DNA from: an uncultured Lachnospiraceae bacterium | GTDB lineage: Bacteria > Bacillota > Clostridia > Lachnospirales > Lachnospiraceae | Length of the DNA stretch: 26,810 nt | Direction: 5' to 3' | NCBI GenBank assembly: GCA_947594335.1 | Contig: CANQEC010000003.1 | Coordinates: forward strand, 1 to 26,810 | Part shown: positions 15,463-22,691 of the stretch, one piece after another | Layout: each line of letters begins with the position of its first letter | Numbering within the stretch: the first letter of the stretch is position 1 | Made by a program: the position numbers and the translations under genes | Notes under the pieces: generated by a model | What the model saw: only the letters and a program-made list of their open reading frames with translations | What the model was told of the DNA's origin: nothing | Database searches by the model: none

Positions 15463-16191
15463 ATGTCAGGACATTCAAAGTTTGCGAATATCAAGCACAA
15501 AAAGGAAAAAAATGATGCGGCGAAGGGCAAGATTTTTACGATTATAGGCCGTGAGATCGCTGTCGCGGTCAAGGAAGGCGGGACGGATCCGGCAAACAAC
15601 AGCCGTCTGCGCGATGTCATTGCAAAAGCCAAAGCAAACAATATGCCGAACGATACGATCGAGCGCGGAATCAAAAAAGCTTCGGGAGAGCTTGGTTCCG
15701 TTAATTATGAGCATGTTACATATGAGGGCTACGGCCCCGGCGGGATCGCGATCATTGTTGAGGCCCTGACCGAAAACAAAAACAGAACCGCCTCCAATAT
15801 CAGGAACGCGTTCACAAAAGGCAGCGGAAGCATCGGTACGCAGGGCTGTGTCTCCTATATGTTTGACCAGAAGGGACAGATCATTATAGACAAGGAAGAG
15901 TACGAAGCGGATGCGGACGAACTCATGATGATCGCTCTTGACGCGGGAGCGGAGGATTTTTCCGAGGAGGACGACAGCTACGAGATCCTGACGGATCCGG
16001 ATGAGTTCAGCGCGGTGCGCCAGTCGCTTGAGGATCAGGGTATCCCGATGGCGTCTGCGGAAGTTACGATGATTCCCCAGAACTATGTAGCGCTGACTGA
16101 CGAAACCGCTTTAAAACAGCTGAACCGCACGCTGGATCTGCTCGATGCGGACGACGATGTGCAGGCGGTGCATACAAATCTGGAGGAATAG
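15463..16191 (+). CDS. yebC: YebC/PmpR/TACO1-family regulator
   Basis: This 242-residue cytosolic protein belongs to a universal family described as transcription regulators and more recently as factors helping ribosomes at difficult proline stretches. Hallmarks are MSGHSKFANIKHKKEKNDAAKGK at the N-terminus, GGTDPANNSRLRDVIAKAKANNMPNDTIERGIKKA, YEGYGPGGIA and GSIGTQGCVSYMF. Length is typical. AAGGAG eight bases before the ATG lies inside the end of the preceding gene, six bases upstream of this start. The position after a CNNM/CBS gene and before a CFI-box-like gene suggests one transcript from the promoter at 14075. Confidence 0.96.
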   Translation: MSGHSKFANIKHKKEKNDAAKGKIFTIIGREIAVAVKEGGTDPANNSRLRDVIAKAKANNMPNDTIERGIKKASGELGSVNYEHVTYEGYGPGGIAIIVEALTENKNRTASNIRNAFTKGSGSIGTQGCVSYMFDQKGQIIIDKEEYEADADELMMIALDAGAEDFSEEDDSYEILTDPDEFSAVRQSLEDQGIPMASAEVTMIPQNYVALTDETALKQLNRTLDLLDADDDVQAVHTNLEE

Positions 16192-16194
16192 GCT

Positions 16195-16965
16195 ATGAAC
16201 TATTATCTGACGGCCATTGAAGGAATGCCCGAAATGCTCAGCAGTGCCTGCGGCGCCCTTGAGGGTTTTAAAAGAAACCGGTATAAGGACGCGTTCGAAG
16301 AGTTATATCTTAAAAACCGGGCCGTGCTTGAAGCGCTTGAGCAGGGATATCTGATGGTGATTGACAAGGATCAGTATCTGACCAACATGGCGGAGGCGCT
16401 GGCCGAAAATGCCCTTTCCCGTGTAAACGCATGCCCAAAGCGCGGAGAAAAAGAGCGGCTTATGATGGATCTGAACCTCGCGATGGCAGTCTATGTTCTT
16501 CCCATGATCCTCGAGTACAGAGGCCAGTCTTCAAAGCCTTTTGCAGACAAGGCCGTTGCCTCCTGGAAGGCGCGGTTTCCAAAAACAAACCTCCAGGCAG
16601 CTGAGTTTACCTATATTGAGCAGGGTTTTCACAAAAAATACTGCTATATCACAACAGCTGTCTGTGAAGAACTCGGAAGACCGGATGACTGTTATGAGCT
16701 CAATCTGCTGCGGAATTACCGGGATACATATCTTGCTTCACTCTCGGACGGGGACGTTCTGATCCGCAAATACTATGACGTGGCGCCTTCGATCGTCAAA
16801 CATATTAACCAGAGCGGCCGCGCGGAGGAAATTTATCACAGTATCTGGAAGGATTATATTCAGCCGTGCATCCGCATGATCGAAAACGGCGAAGCGGAAG
16901 CCTGCCGGAGATTGTATGAAGATATGGTTTACATGCTTGAAAAAAAATTTTTTGCGAAAATTTGA
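16195..16965 (+). CDS. Unassigned protein with a CFI-box-like segment
   Basis: This 256-residue soluble protein starts three bases after yebC stops, so it is translationally coupled to it. I do not recognise a full-length family. Residues about 142-200 (KKYCYITTAVCEELG, then LRNYRDTYL, IRKYYDVAPSIVKHI) resemble the CFI-box pattern: an aromatic/Cys-Ile-x-Thr-Ala start, an LRxFRD helix and a YY-x-x-x-P turn. There is a cluster of cysteines (C78, C145, C152 and C160 by my count), which could bind metal or form disulfides. The N-terminal 110 residues are helical and charged, with no signal peptide. A strong terminator follows immediately. Function unknown. Confidence 0.75.
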   Translation: MNYYLTAIEGMPEMLSSACGALEGFKRNRYKDAFEELYLKNRAVLEALEQGYLMVIDKDQYLTNMAEALAENALSRVNACPKRGEKERLMMDLNLAMAVYVLPMILEYRGQSSKPFADKAVASWKARFPKTNLQAAEFTYIEQGFHKKYCYITTAVCEELGRPDDCYELNLLRNYRDTYLASLSDGDVLIRKYYDVAPSIVKHINQSGRAEEIYHSIWKDYIQPCIRMIENGEAEACRRLYEDMVYMLEKKFFAKI

Positions 16966-16974
16966 GAATACCTG

Positions 16975-17006
16975 GAGCCGCGTGTTTTGCGGCTCTGTAT
17001 TTTTTT
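16975..17006 (+). terminator. Terminator after the yebC operon
   Basis: GAGCCGC (16975-16981) pairs with GCGGCTC (16989-16995) around GTGTTTT, followed by TGTA and seven T's (17000-17006). Confidence 0.85.
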
Positions 17007-17066
17007 GCGCATTTCAGGGAACACTGATCATCGAACCATGAATTTTACCCTGAAGGAGTGCGTATA

Positions 17067-17774
17067 ATGGAACTGTCAGAAAATAAAAGAATATCGGATG
17101 CGGATGATGCGGCGTCAGAAGAGAAGCAGGACAAAGACCAGAGAGAGGCAATCAGAGAAACCGGGGACATTCCTTTGAACCGGCGGATTCATCTGCTTTC
17201 CGTTATCGGAGAAATCGAGGGACACGAGTGCCTTCCCGGAAATTCCAAGACCACAAAATACGAGCATGTTCTTCCAAAGCTTGCGGCGATCGAGGACAGC
17301 CCTGAGATCGACGGTCTTCTGATTCTGCTGAATACTGTGGGCGGAGATGTGGAAGCGGGACTGGCGATCGCGGAGATGATCGCGTCGGTCAGCAAACCGA
17401 CGGTTTCCCTTGTCCTTGGAGGCAGCCATTCCATCGGTGTTCCGATCGCCGTCTCCACAGACTATTCCTTTATTGTAAAGACGGGAACGATGGTCATTCA
17501 CCCGGTCCGCATGAACGGCACTGTTATCGGCGCTCCGCAGACTTATGATTATTTCCGTCAGATGCAGGATCGGATCCTCGGTTTTATAGCGGACCATTCG
17601 AACGCGCGCCGGGAGAGACTTGAGGAGCTGATGCTCGATACGGGGATGCTCACAAAAGATCTCGGGACAATTCTCGTGGGATCGGACGCCGTGGAGGAAG
17701 GCCTGATCAACGAGGTCGGCGGGATCAGCAGTGCGCTTGCAAAGCTTGGCGAGCTGATCCGGATGAGGGAATAG
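17067..17774 (+). CDS. tepA: TepA-like ClpP-family serine protease
   Basis: This 235-residue protein has the ClpP/crotonase-type fold of Bacillus TepA, described as a translocation-enhancing peptidase that may digest signal peptides. The putative triad is S122 in GGSHSIGVPIAVS, H145 in MVIHPVRMNG and D198 in LTKDLGTILVG. LNTVGGDVEAGLAIAEMI (about 89-106) is the oxyanion and handle region. About 33 acidic, flexible residues precede the domain. The ATG at 17067 has AAGGAG eight bases upstream; a GTG nine bases earlier overlaps that site and is rejected. In Bacillus, tepA lies just before ylzJ and spoIIIE; here uppP lies between tepA and ftsK, so the neighbourhood is conserved with one substitution. 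Confidence 0.88.
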   Translation: MELSENKRISDADDAASEEKQDKDQREAIRETGDIPLNRRIHLLSVIGEIEGHECLPGNSKTTKYEHVLPKLAAIEDSPEIDGLLILLNTVGGDVEAGLAIAEMIASVSKPTVSLVLGGSHSIGVPIAVSTDYSFIVKTGTMVIHPVRMNGTVIGAPQTYDYFRQMQDRILGFIADHSNARRERLEELMLDTGMLTKDLGTILVGSDAVEEGLINEVGGISSALAKLGELIRMRE

Positions 17775-17800
17775 AGGGATTCTGCACTGGAAAAAACTGC

Positions 17801-17829
17801 TTGTAGGTTTACCGATAGTTTGGTATAAT
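17801..17829 (+). promoter_or_regulatory. Promoter for uppP
   Basis: TTGTAG (17801-17806), a 17-base spacer and TATAAT (17824-17829) with a TGG extended -10. Transcription would start near 17836. Confidence 0.65.
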
Positions 17830-17873
17830 CAGTTCAAATGTAAAACAAATTATTTTTATGGAGGCAACAGGAC

Positions 17874-18749
17874 ATGTCAGTTTTACAGTCGATACTGCTT
17901 GGTATCGTGCAGGGAATCACAGAGTTTCTTCCAGTGAGCAGCTCCGGGCATCTGGCAATTCTGCAGAATATCTTTCACGTTGAGACAGGAGGCGGGATGC
18001 TGTTTGATATCATGCTCCATGTGGGAACACTGACGGCCGTGTTTGTGGTTTACTACCGGGATATCGGGAGGATGATCACAGAAACGCTGAAGATGTGCGC
18101 GGATATCGGTTCCAATATTCACACGTTTGCTCTGAACAAAATACATAAGACAGCTCTCCGCTACAAAAGGATCATTCATAATAATTACCGCAAGTTTGTT
18201 GTCCTGATCCTTGTATCAACAATCCCGACCGGCATAATCGGGATTCTCGGCAAGGATCTTGTGGAACAGGCTTCGGCAACGCTTCTGATCCCGGGTATCT
18301 GTCTTCTGATCACAGGTGTCCTGCTTTTGATCGCGGATACCGTACCTGAAGGGAAGAAGATGCCGCGGAATGTCTCGTACGGCCAGGGCCTTATCATCGG
18401 CGCGGCGCAGGGACTGGCTACTCTGCCGGGGCTTTCCCGCTCGGGAACTACGATCGCCGTATGTCTGATGTGCGGACTGGAGCGGAAGTTTGCGGTAAAG
18501 TATTCTTTTATTCTCTCGATCCCGGCAATACTCGGCGCGGCGGTCCTTGAGATCAAGGACGTTATCGCGGAGCCGGCTGCGGCCGGACAGATCGGTGTTT
18601 ACGCCATCGGCATGGTCTTTTCCGCCGTCGTCGGATATGTCTGCATCAAGGCAATGCTTCTGGTTGTAAAACATAAAAAATTCGTTTATTTTGCGTGCTA
18701 CTGCTTTGCGGTCGGCGCGGTCGCGGTGATATGTCATTTCCTGATCTGA
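17874..18749 (+). CDS. uppP: Undecaprenyl-diphosphatase
   Basis: This 291-residue integral membrane enzyme recycles undecaprenyl pyrophosphate to the monophosphate carrier used for peptidoglycan; it is also called BacA because excess gives bacitracin resistance. The two active-site repeats are clear: GIVQGITEFLPVSSSGH (about 10-26, E17 and H26) and GAAQGLATLPGLSRSGTT (about 176-193, R189). About seven or eight hydrophobic helices are visible. Between helices 2 and 3 there is a basic loop of roughly 40 residues (KIHKTALRYKRIIHNNYRK), making it longer than the about 273 residues of the E. coli protein. GGAGG precedes the ATG. Confidence 0.96.
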   Translation: MSVLQSILLGIVQGITEFLPVSSSGHLAILQNIFHVETGGGMLFDIMLHVGTLTAVFVVYYRDIGRMITETLKMCADIGSNIHTFALNKIHKTALRYKRIIHNNYRKFVVLILVSTIPTGIIGILGKDLVEQASATLLIPGICLLITGVLLLIADTVPEGKKMPRNVSYGQGLIIGAAQGLATLPGLSRSGTTIAVCLMCGLERKFAVKYSFILSIPAILGAAVLEIKDVIAEPAAAGQIGVYAIGMVFSAVVGYVCIKAMLLVVKHKKFVYFACYCFAVGAVAVICHFLI

Positions 18750-18780
18750 TCCGTGGAAAGTCCTTGGGAGTGTAAAAGAC

Positions 18781-18869
18781 AGATCGGGTAGGAGGCGGCT
18801 TTACCTCCTGCTCGTCTGCGCGGCCCGGGTGCTGCGTCAGCAGCTGGTTTCCATGTCTGGGCCTGCGCA
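18781..18869 (-). repeat. Interspersed ~90-bp repeat, copy B (reverse orientation)
   Basis: Read on the minus strand it begins TGCGCAGGCCCAGACATGG, then CAGCTGCTGACGCAGCA, GGGCCGCGCAGACGAGCAGG, GCCGCCTCCT and CCGATCT. This matches the copy at 22074 at most positions. Stem 1 pairs GGCCC with GGGCC; stem 2 pairs AGGAGG with CCTCCT (18790-18795 and 18804-18809). It lies against the direction of both flanking genes. Confidence 0.75.
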
Positions 18870-18880
18870 TGTAAAAAGAC

Positions 18881-18907
18881 AAGAGTGCTGATCTACAGCA
18901 CTCTTTG
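18881..18907 (+). terminator. Hairpin just before ftsK
   Basis: AAGAGTGCTG (18881-18890) pairs with CAGCACTCTT (18896-18905) around ATCTA. Only three T's follow on the plus strand; the minus strand reads CTTGTCTTTTT. It probably ends uppP transcripts, but it also lies in the ftsK leader only about 14 bases before the ftsK ribosome binding site. Confidence 0.6.
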
Positions 18908-18933
18908 TGCGTAACAAAAGGGGAGGAAAATTT

Positions 18934-21900
18934 TTGGCAGCAAAAGCAGAAAACAAAAACAAATCAAATGCGGGCGCTTCGGGGGCGCGTACGAAAAGGG
19001 CAGCCGCTGAAAAAAACTCAGGACAGGGCCGTAAAAAGGATGTGCGGGAGAAAAATCCGGGGAAACCGGCCGCGGCGCCGCAGAGCATGGGCAATCCCCA
19101 GCTTATGAAAGAAGCATGCGTGTGGCTGATTCTTGCCCTCTGCGTTTTTTCATTCATCAGCTATTTCGGAATCGGCGGGTATATCGGAACCGTGATCAGC
19201 GACATAAGCTTCGGCCTGTTTGGTTTTCCCGCCTATCTTTTGCCGGTACTGGTTTTTCTTGCGGCGGCTTTTCTGATCTCAAACCGCGCAAGCCATGCCG
19301 CGACGATCAAATTTTTATCCGGGACACTGCTGTATCTGTGTATCTGCAGCATTACGGAACTTCTTGTGAACGGCTATCAGCCGGATGTCCGGATTGAAAA
19401 GCTTTACGCTGACAGCGCGGCGCTCAAAGCCGGAGGCGGAGCCGTCGGCGGCGCGGTGTGCAGTCTGATCTGCCCGGCATTCGGCGCGATCGGAGCCGGA
19501 GTGATTCTGGGTATTCTGGTTATCATCAGCCTGGTTCTGCTCACGCAGAAGTCCCTGCTTGCGGGCGTAAGACATCAGGGGGAGCGGATGCGCCGCAGCG
19601 CCCGGATATCGAGAGAAAAGAGGGAGCTTCGGCACCAGGAGCGGGAGGAGGCCCGGGAAAGAGAACTGGAACAGCTCCGCCGTCAGAGACAAAATGGGGA
19701 ACAGCAGCGTGAAAAAGAGGCGGTTCAGGAGCCGGAGAGATATAAAGATACGGCAAAGGAAATAACGGCTTTGCCGGAAGCCGAATATGAGCGCCGTCCA
19801 AGGGACTACGTTCCGGAAGATACTTCCCGCGTCCGTCCCATATTCGGGAAACGCCAGAGACGTTCAGAGAAAAGAGCGGGAAAGAAAAATCCGGCCGGAG
19901 CCGATCAGAAAATTCAGACGATCTCCGCAGGAGGCCGAACGCAGATCGATGTTCCTCTGTTCTTTCCGTCCCAGCCCAGGACGAGCCGGCTGGAGCATAA
20001 AGTTACCGGCGTGACCTTGAACACAAAAATCGAGGGACGCCCTTCGCGGGACGGCAGCGTGCGCGAAATTGTCCCCGGGACCTCCAAGAGGAGGGCGGTT
20101 GTATCCGCTTTTCCTGATTCCGCCGAGGAGACAAGATATGTCAGTCTGGATCGCGAGGAACCTGCGGAGCATACCGCGGATCAGGATTTCACCGAAACGG
20201 AACAGTGGGAGGAACCTGTTTTTCAGATCGACGGACTTCCTTTTGAGTCGGAAAAAGAGCCGGGGGAACTGCGCCCGGCTGCTGCGGAAGAATATCCGGA
20301 ATTTCAGGATCCGGCGTACGAAGAGCTGCCCTGCGGCACAGAGGAATATGAGAAGATATCCGGCCTGAACCGGGACAGTGATAAGGACGGTCAGGAAACC
20401 TTTGCAAAAGAGGAAAAGCCGGAGGAGCCGCCGGAACAGAAGAACAGGACGAGCAAAAAGAATCCCAAATCCTCCCAGGAAGAGATCCAGGAGGGAATTG
20501 CTACTGTTGAGGCTGAGATCGCGAAAGCCGCGGAGGCCGTAAAACCGGAATACGTATTTCCTCCGATCGATCTTCTGAAAAAAGGGAAAGCCGCAAGAGG
20601 AGGGAACCAGGAGCAGGAGATCAAAAAAACGGCCGCCAAGCTGCAGCAGACACTGAAAAGTTTCGGAGTTCATGTGACCGTGACAAATGCGAGCTGCGGG
20701 CCGACCGTAACGCGCTACGAGCTTTTGCCGGAGCAGGGTGTCAAGGTGAGCCGGATTGTCAGCCTTTCGGATGATATAAAACTGAATCTTGCGGCGGCGG
20801 ATATCCGTATCGAGGCGCCGATTCCCGGAAAGGCCGCTGTCGGCATCGAGGTCCCGAACGCTGAAAACAGCGCCGTGATGCTGCGGGACCTGCTTGAGTC
20901 TGAGGAATTTCAGAACCATCCCTCAAAAATGGCATTTGCCACGGGAAAAGATATCAGCGGAAAAACCGTTGTTTCAGATATCGCCAAAATGCCTCATCTA
21001 TTGATCGCGGGCGCCACCGGGTCGGGAAAATCAGTCTGTATCAACACACTGATCATGAGCATTCTCTACAAAGCAAAACCCGATGAGGTAAAGCTGATCA
21101 TGATCGACCCGAAGGTTGTTGAGCTGAGCGTCTACAACGGGATTCCTCATCTGTTTATTCCGGTTGTGACAGATCCGAAAAAGGCCGCCGGCGCTCTGAA
21201 CTGGGGCGTTGCGGAGATGACAGACCGCTACAACAAGTTTGCCGAGATGGGTGTCCGTGATCTGAAAGGATACAACCAGAAGATTGAGGCCCTCAAAGAT
21301 ATCGAGGACGAAAATAAGCCGCAGAAGCTTCCGCAGATCATCATCATCGTGGATGAGCTTGCGGATCTTATGATGGTGGCTCCCGGCGAAGTTGAGGATT
21401 CCATCTGCCGCCTGGCGCAGCTTGCCCGTGCGGCCGGAATTCATCTGGTCATTGCGACGCAGAGGCCGTCTGTGAATGTCATTACCGGCCTGATCAAGGC
21501 GAACATGCCGTCGCGCATCGCCTTTTCGGTTTCCTCGAGCGTGGATTCCCGCACGATCCTCGATATGTCCGGGGCGGAAAAGCTGCTCGGGAAGGGGGAC
21601 ATGCTGTTTTATCCGCAGGGATATCAGAAACCGGCGCGGCTTCAGGGCGCTTTCGTATCCGACGAGGAAGTCTCGGATGTTGTGGATTTTCTGAAGGATA
21701 AAAACATGTCGAAGAGCTATGATGCCGAAATGGAAGCGCAGCTCGCAAAAATACAGCAGGCGTCTTCGGCCAGAGGATCCGGCGATGTTGACGCGCTGTT
21801 TGCGGAGGCCGGAAAATTCATTATTGAGAAAGACAAGGCTTCCATCGGAATGCTGCAGAGAGTATTCAAAATAGGATTTAACCGCGCTGCCCGCATCATG

Positions 21901-22008
21901 GATCAGCTTACGGATGCAGGAGTCGTCGGCCCCGAGGAGGGCACAAAACCCCGCAAGGTCCTGATGTCCCAGGAGCAGTTTGAAAACATGATGGAAAGCG
22001 GAGGCTGA
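18934..22008 (+). CDS. ftsK: DNA translocase FtsK/SpoIIIE
   Basis: This 1024-residue septal DNA pump moves chromosome arms during division or sporulation. A basic cytosolic lead (about 1-55) is followed by a membrane domain with four hydrophobic segments (about 60-205), then a charged linker of about 380 residues rich in Arg/Glu. The motor (from about 530) has Walker A GATGSGKS (693-700), Walker B IIIIVDELADLM (D807), and ATQRPSVNVITGLIKANMPSRIAF. The C-terminal winged helix (gamma domain, about 940-1010) has DKASIGMLQRVFKIGFNRAARIMD for recognising polarity sequences. The start is taken as TTG at 18934 because GGGGAGG sits seven bases upstream; the longer GTG frame at 18907 begins inside the hairpin. 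SpoIIIE and FtsK cannot be told apart from this sequence. Confidence 0.95.
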   Translation: MAAKAENKNKSNAGASGARTKRAAAEKNSGQGRKKDVREKNPGKPAAAPQSMGNPQLMKEACVWLILALCVFSFISYFGIGGYIGTVISDISFGLFGFPAYLLPVLVFLAAAFLISNRASHAATIKFLSGTLLYLCICSITELLVNGYQPDVRIEKLYADSAALKAGGGAVGGAVCSLICPAFGAIGAGVILGILVIISLVLLTQKSLLAGVRHQGERMRRSARISREKRELRHQEREEARERELEQLRRQRQNGEQQREKEAVQEPERYKDTAKEITALPEAEYERRPRDYVPEDTSRVRPIFGKRQRRSEKRAGKKNPAGADQKIQTISAGGRTQIDVPLFFPSQPRTSRLEHKVTGVTLNTKIEGRPSRDGSVREIVPGTSKRRAVVSAFPDSAEETRYVSLDREEPAEHTADQDFTETEQWEEPVFQIDGLPFESEKEPGELRPAAAEEYPEFQDPAYEELPCGTEEYEKISGLNRDSDKDGQETFAKEEKPEEPPEQKNRTSKKNPKSSQEEIQEGIATVEAEIAKAAEAVKPEYVFPPIDLLKKGKAARGGNQEQEIKKTAAKLQQTLKSFGVHVTVTNASCGPTVTRYELLPEQGVKVSRIVSLSDDIKLNLAAADIRIEAPIPGKAAVGIEVPNAENSAVMLRDLLESEEFQNHPSKMAFATGKDISGKTVVSDIAKMPHLLIAGATGSGKSVCINTLIMSILYKAKPDEVKLIMIDPKVVELSVYNGIPHLFIPVVTDPKKAAGALNWGVAEMTDRYNKFAEMGVRDLKGYNQKIEALKDIEDENKPQKLPQIIIIVDELADLMMVAPGEVEDSICRLAQLARAAGIHLVIATQRPSVNVITGLIKANMPSRIAFSVSSSVDSRTILDMSGAEKLLGKGDMLFYPQGYQKPARLQGAFVSDEEVSDVVDFLKDKNMSKSYDAEMEAQLAKIQQASSARGSGDVDALFAEAGKFIIEKDKASIGMLQRVFKIGFNRAARIMDQLTDAGVVGPEEGTKPRKVLMSQEQFENMMESGG

Positions 22009-22043
22009 TATTTTCCCGGTGAAAGCCGGCAGTTTTTCCACGG

Positions 22044-22074
22044 ACCCGCGCCGAAAGACGCGGGTTTTTCTTTT
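22044..22074 (+). terminator. Terminator after ftsK
   Basis: ACCCGCG (22044-22050) pairs with CGCGGGT (22059-22065), followed by TTTTTCTTTT. The last T is shared with the start of repeat copy A. Confidence 0.85.
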
Positions 22075-22162
22075 GCGCAGGCCCGGGCGGGGAAATCAGC
22101 TGCTGACGCAGCATGCGGGCCGCGCAAACGAGCAGAAGAAAAAACCGCCTCCTGTCCGACTC
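22074..22162 (+). repeat. Interspersed ~90-bp repeat, copy A
   Basis: It begins TGCGCAGGCCCGGGCGGGG, then CAGCTGCTGACGCAGCA, GCGGGCCGCGCAAACGAGCAG, CCGCCTCCT and CCGACTCT. Stem 1: TGCGC(A)GGCCCG (22074-22085) with CGGGCCGCGCA (22116-22126), enclosing TGCTG/CAGCA. The second hairpin is decayed because AGGAGG has become AGAAGA. It abuts the ftsK terminator. Confidence 0.75.
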
Positions 22163-22210
22163 TTTTTCTGCCGTGCGCAAAGGGCGGTGCGTTGCAGAAG
22201 GAGGATATAC

Positions 22211-22396
22211 ATGAAACTGGACAAACGGTATTTATTATGCTACACGGAGCTGGACGAGGACAAAATCAGACGTTCCCGCCACGCATGGTTTTTGACAGAA
22301 GAGGAGCTTTGGCAGTTTCTTAAGGAGAGAGACGCAAAAAAGCTGGCGGAAACGGAACTGGCGGTTGAGATACTGCGTTACCGGGAACTGGAGTAA
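22211..22396 (+). CDS. Short hypothetical protein, 61 aa
   Basis: I do not recognise it. The 61-residue product is highly charged and probably helical: KLDKRYLLCYTELDEDKIRR at the start, a WFLTEEELWQFLKERD middle and an ETELAVEILRYRELE end. No signal peptide or membrane segment is seen. AAGGAGG lies seven bases before the ATG, a strong site that supports real translation. It lies about 50 bases after repeat copy A, and a terminator-like hairpin follows. It is in the place after ftsK where no conserved partner is expected. Confidence 0.65.
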   Translation: MKLDKRYLLCYTELDEDKIRRSRHAWFLTEEELWQFLKERDAKKLAETELAVEILRYRELE

Positions 22397-22405
22397 TCTG
22401 AAAAT

Positions 22406-22443
22406 AAATTCGCGGAGCAGGAAAAGGAAGGTCCGCGGATTTT
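22406..22443 (+). terminator. Terminator-like hairpin after the 61-aa ORF
   Basis: AAATTCGCGGA (22406-22416) pairs with TCCGCGGATTT (22432-22442) with one G-T pair, followed by TGTGG. The U tract is short, so confidence is moderate. Confidence 0.5.
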
Positions 22444-22536
22444 GTGGAAAAGCTGACAGATAAAAAAGACTAAGACGTGATGCACCGCTTTTAAACGCAG
22501 AACCGGATAAAGCCGTCCGCAGGAGCGTGCCGGAAT

Positions 22537-22550
22537 ACGGATATATCCGT
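22537..22550. promoter_or_regulatory. 14-bp perfect palindrome upstream of the NADH complex operon
   Basis: ACGGATATATCCGT is its own reverse complement and is followed by four more T's (TTTTT counting the last palindrome base). It lies about 80 bases before the nuoE -10 box. It may be an operator for a dimeric regulator or a very short terminator. Confidence 0.3.
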
Positions 22551-22562
22551 TTTTAACCATTT

Positions 22563-22580
22563 TTTCACAAATTTCACAAA
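22563..22580. promoter_or_regulatory. Tandem TTTCACAAA 9-mers, possible regulator site
   Basis: TTTCACAAATTTCACAAA is a perfect direct repeat. Each unit contains TTCACAA, the half-site of a Rex operator (TTGTGAA-N4-TTCACAA). A true Rex site should be inverted, not direct, so Rex binding is only a suggestion. It lies about 30 bases upstream of the -35 region of the nuoE promoter. Confidence 0.3.
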
Positions 22581-22608
22581 ATCCATTTTGAAAACCGCAT
22601 TTTTTTAT

Positions 22609-22636
22609 TTGATTATTTCTCTTTTTATGATATAAT
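22609..22636 (+). promoter_or_regulatory. Promoter for the nuoE-nuoF operon
   Basis: A perfect TATAAT at 22631-22636 with a TGA extended -10; the -35 is TTGATT (22609-22614) at 16 bases. Transcription would start near 22643, giving a leader of about 50 bases. Confidence 0.6.
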
Positions 22637-22691
22637 AAAAAAGAATGAATTGTTCTGTTTGTTAAATTTTTCATGAAGGAGGAATCATCAT

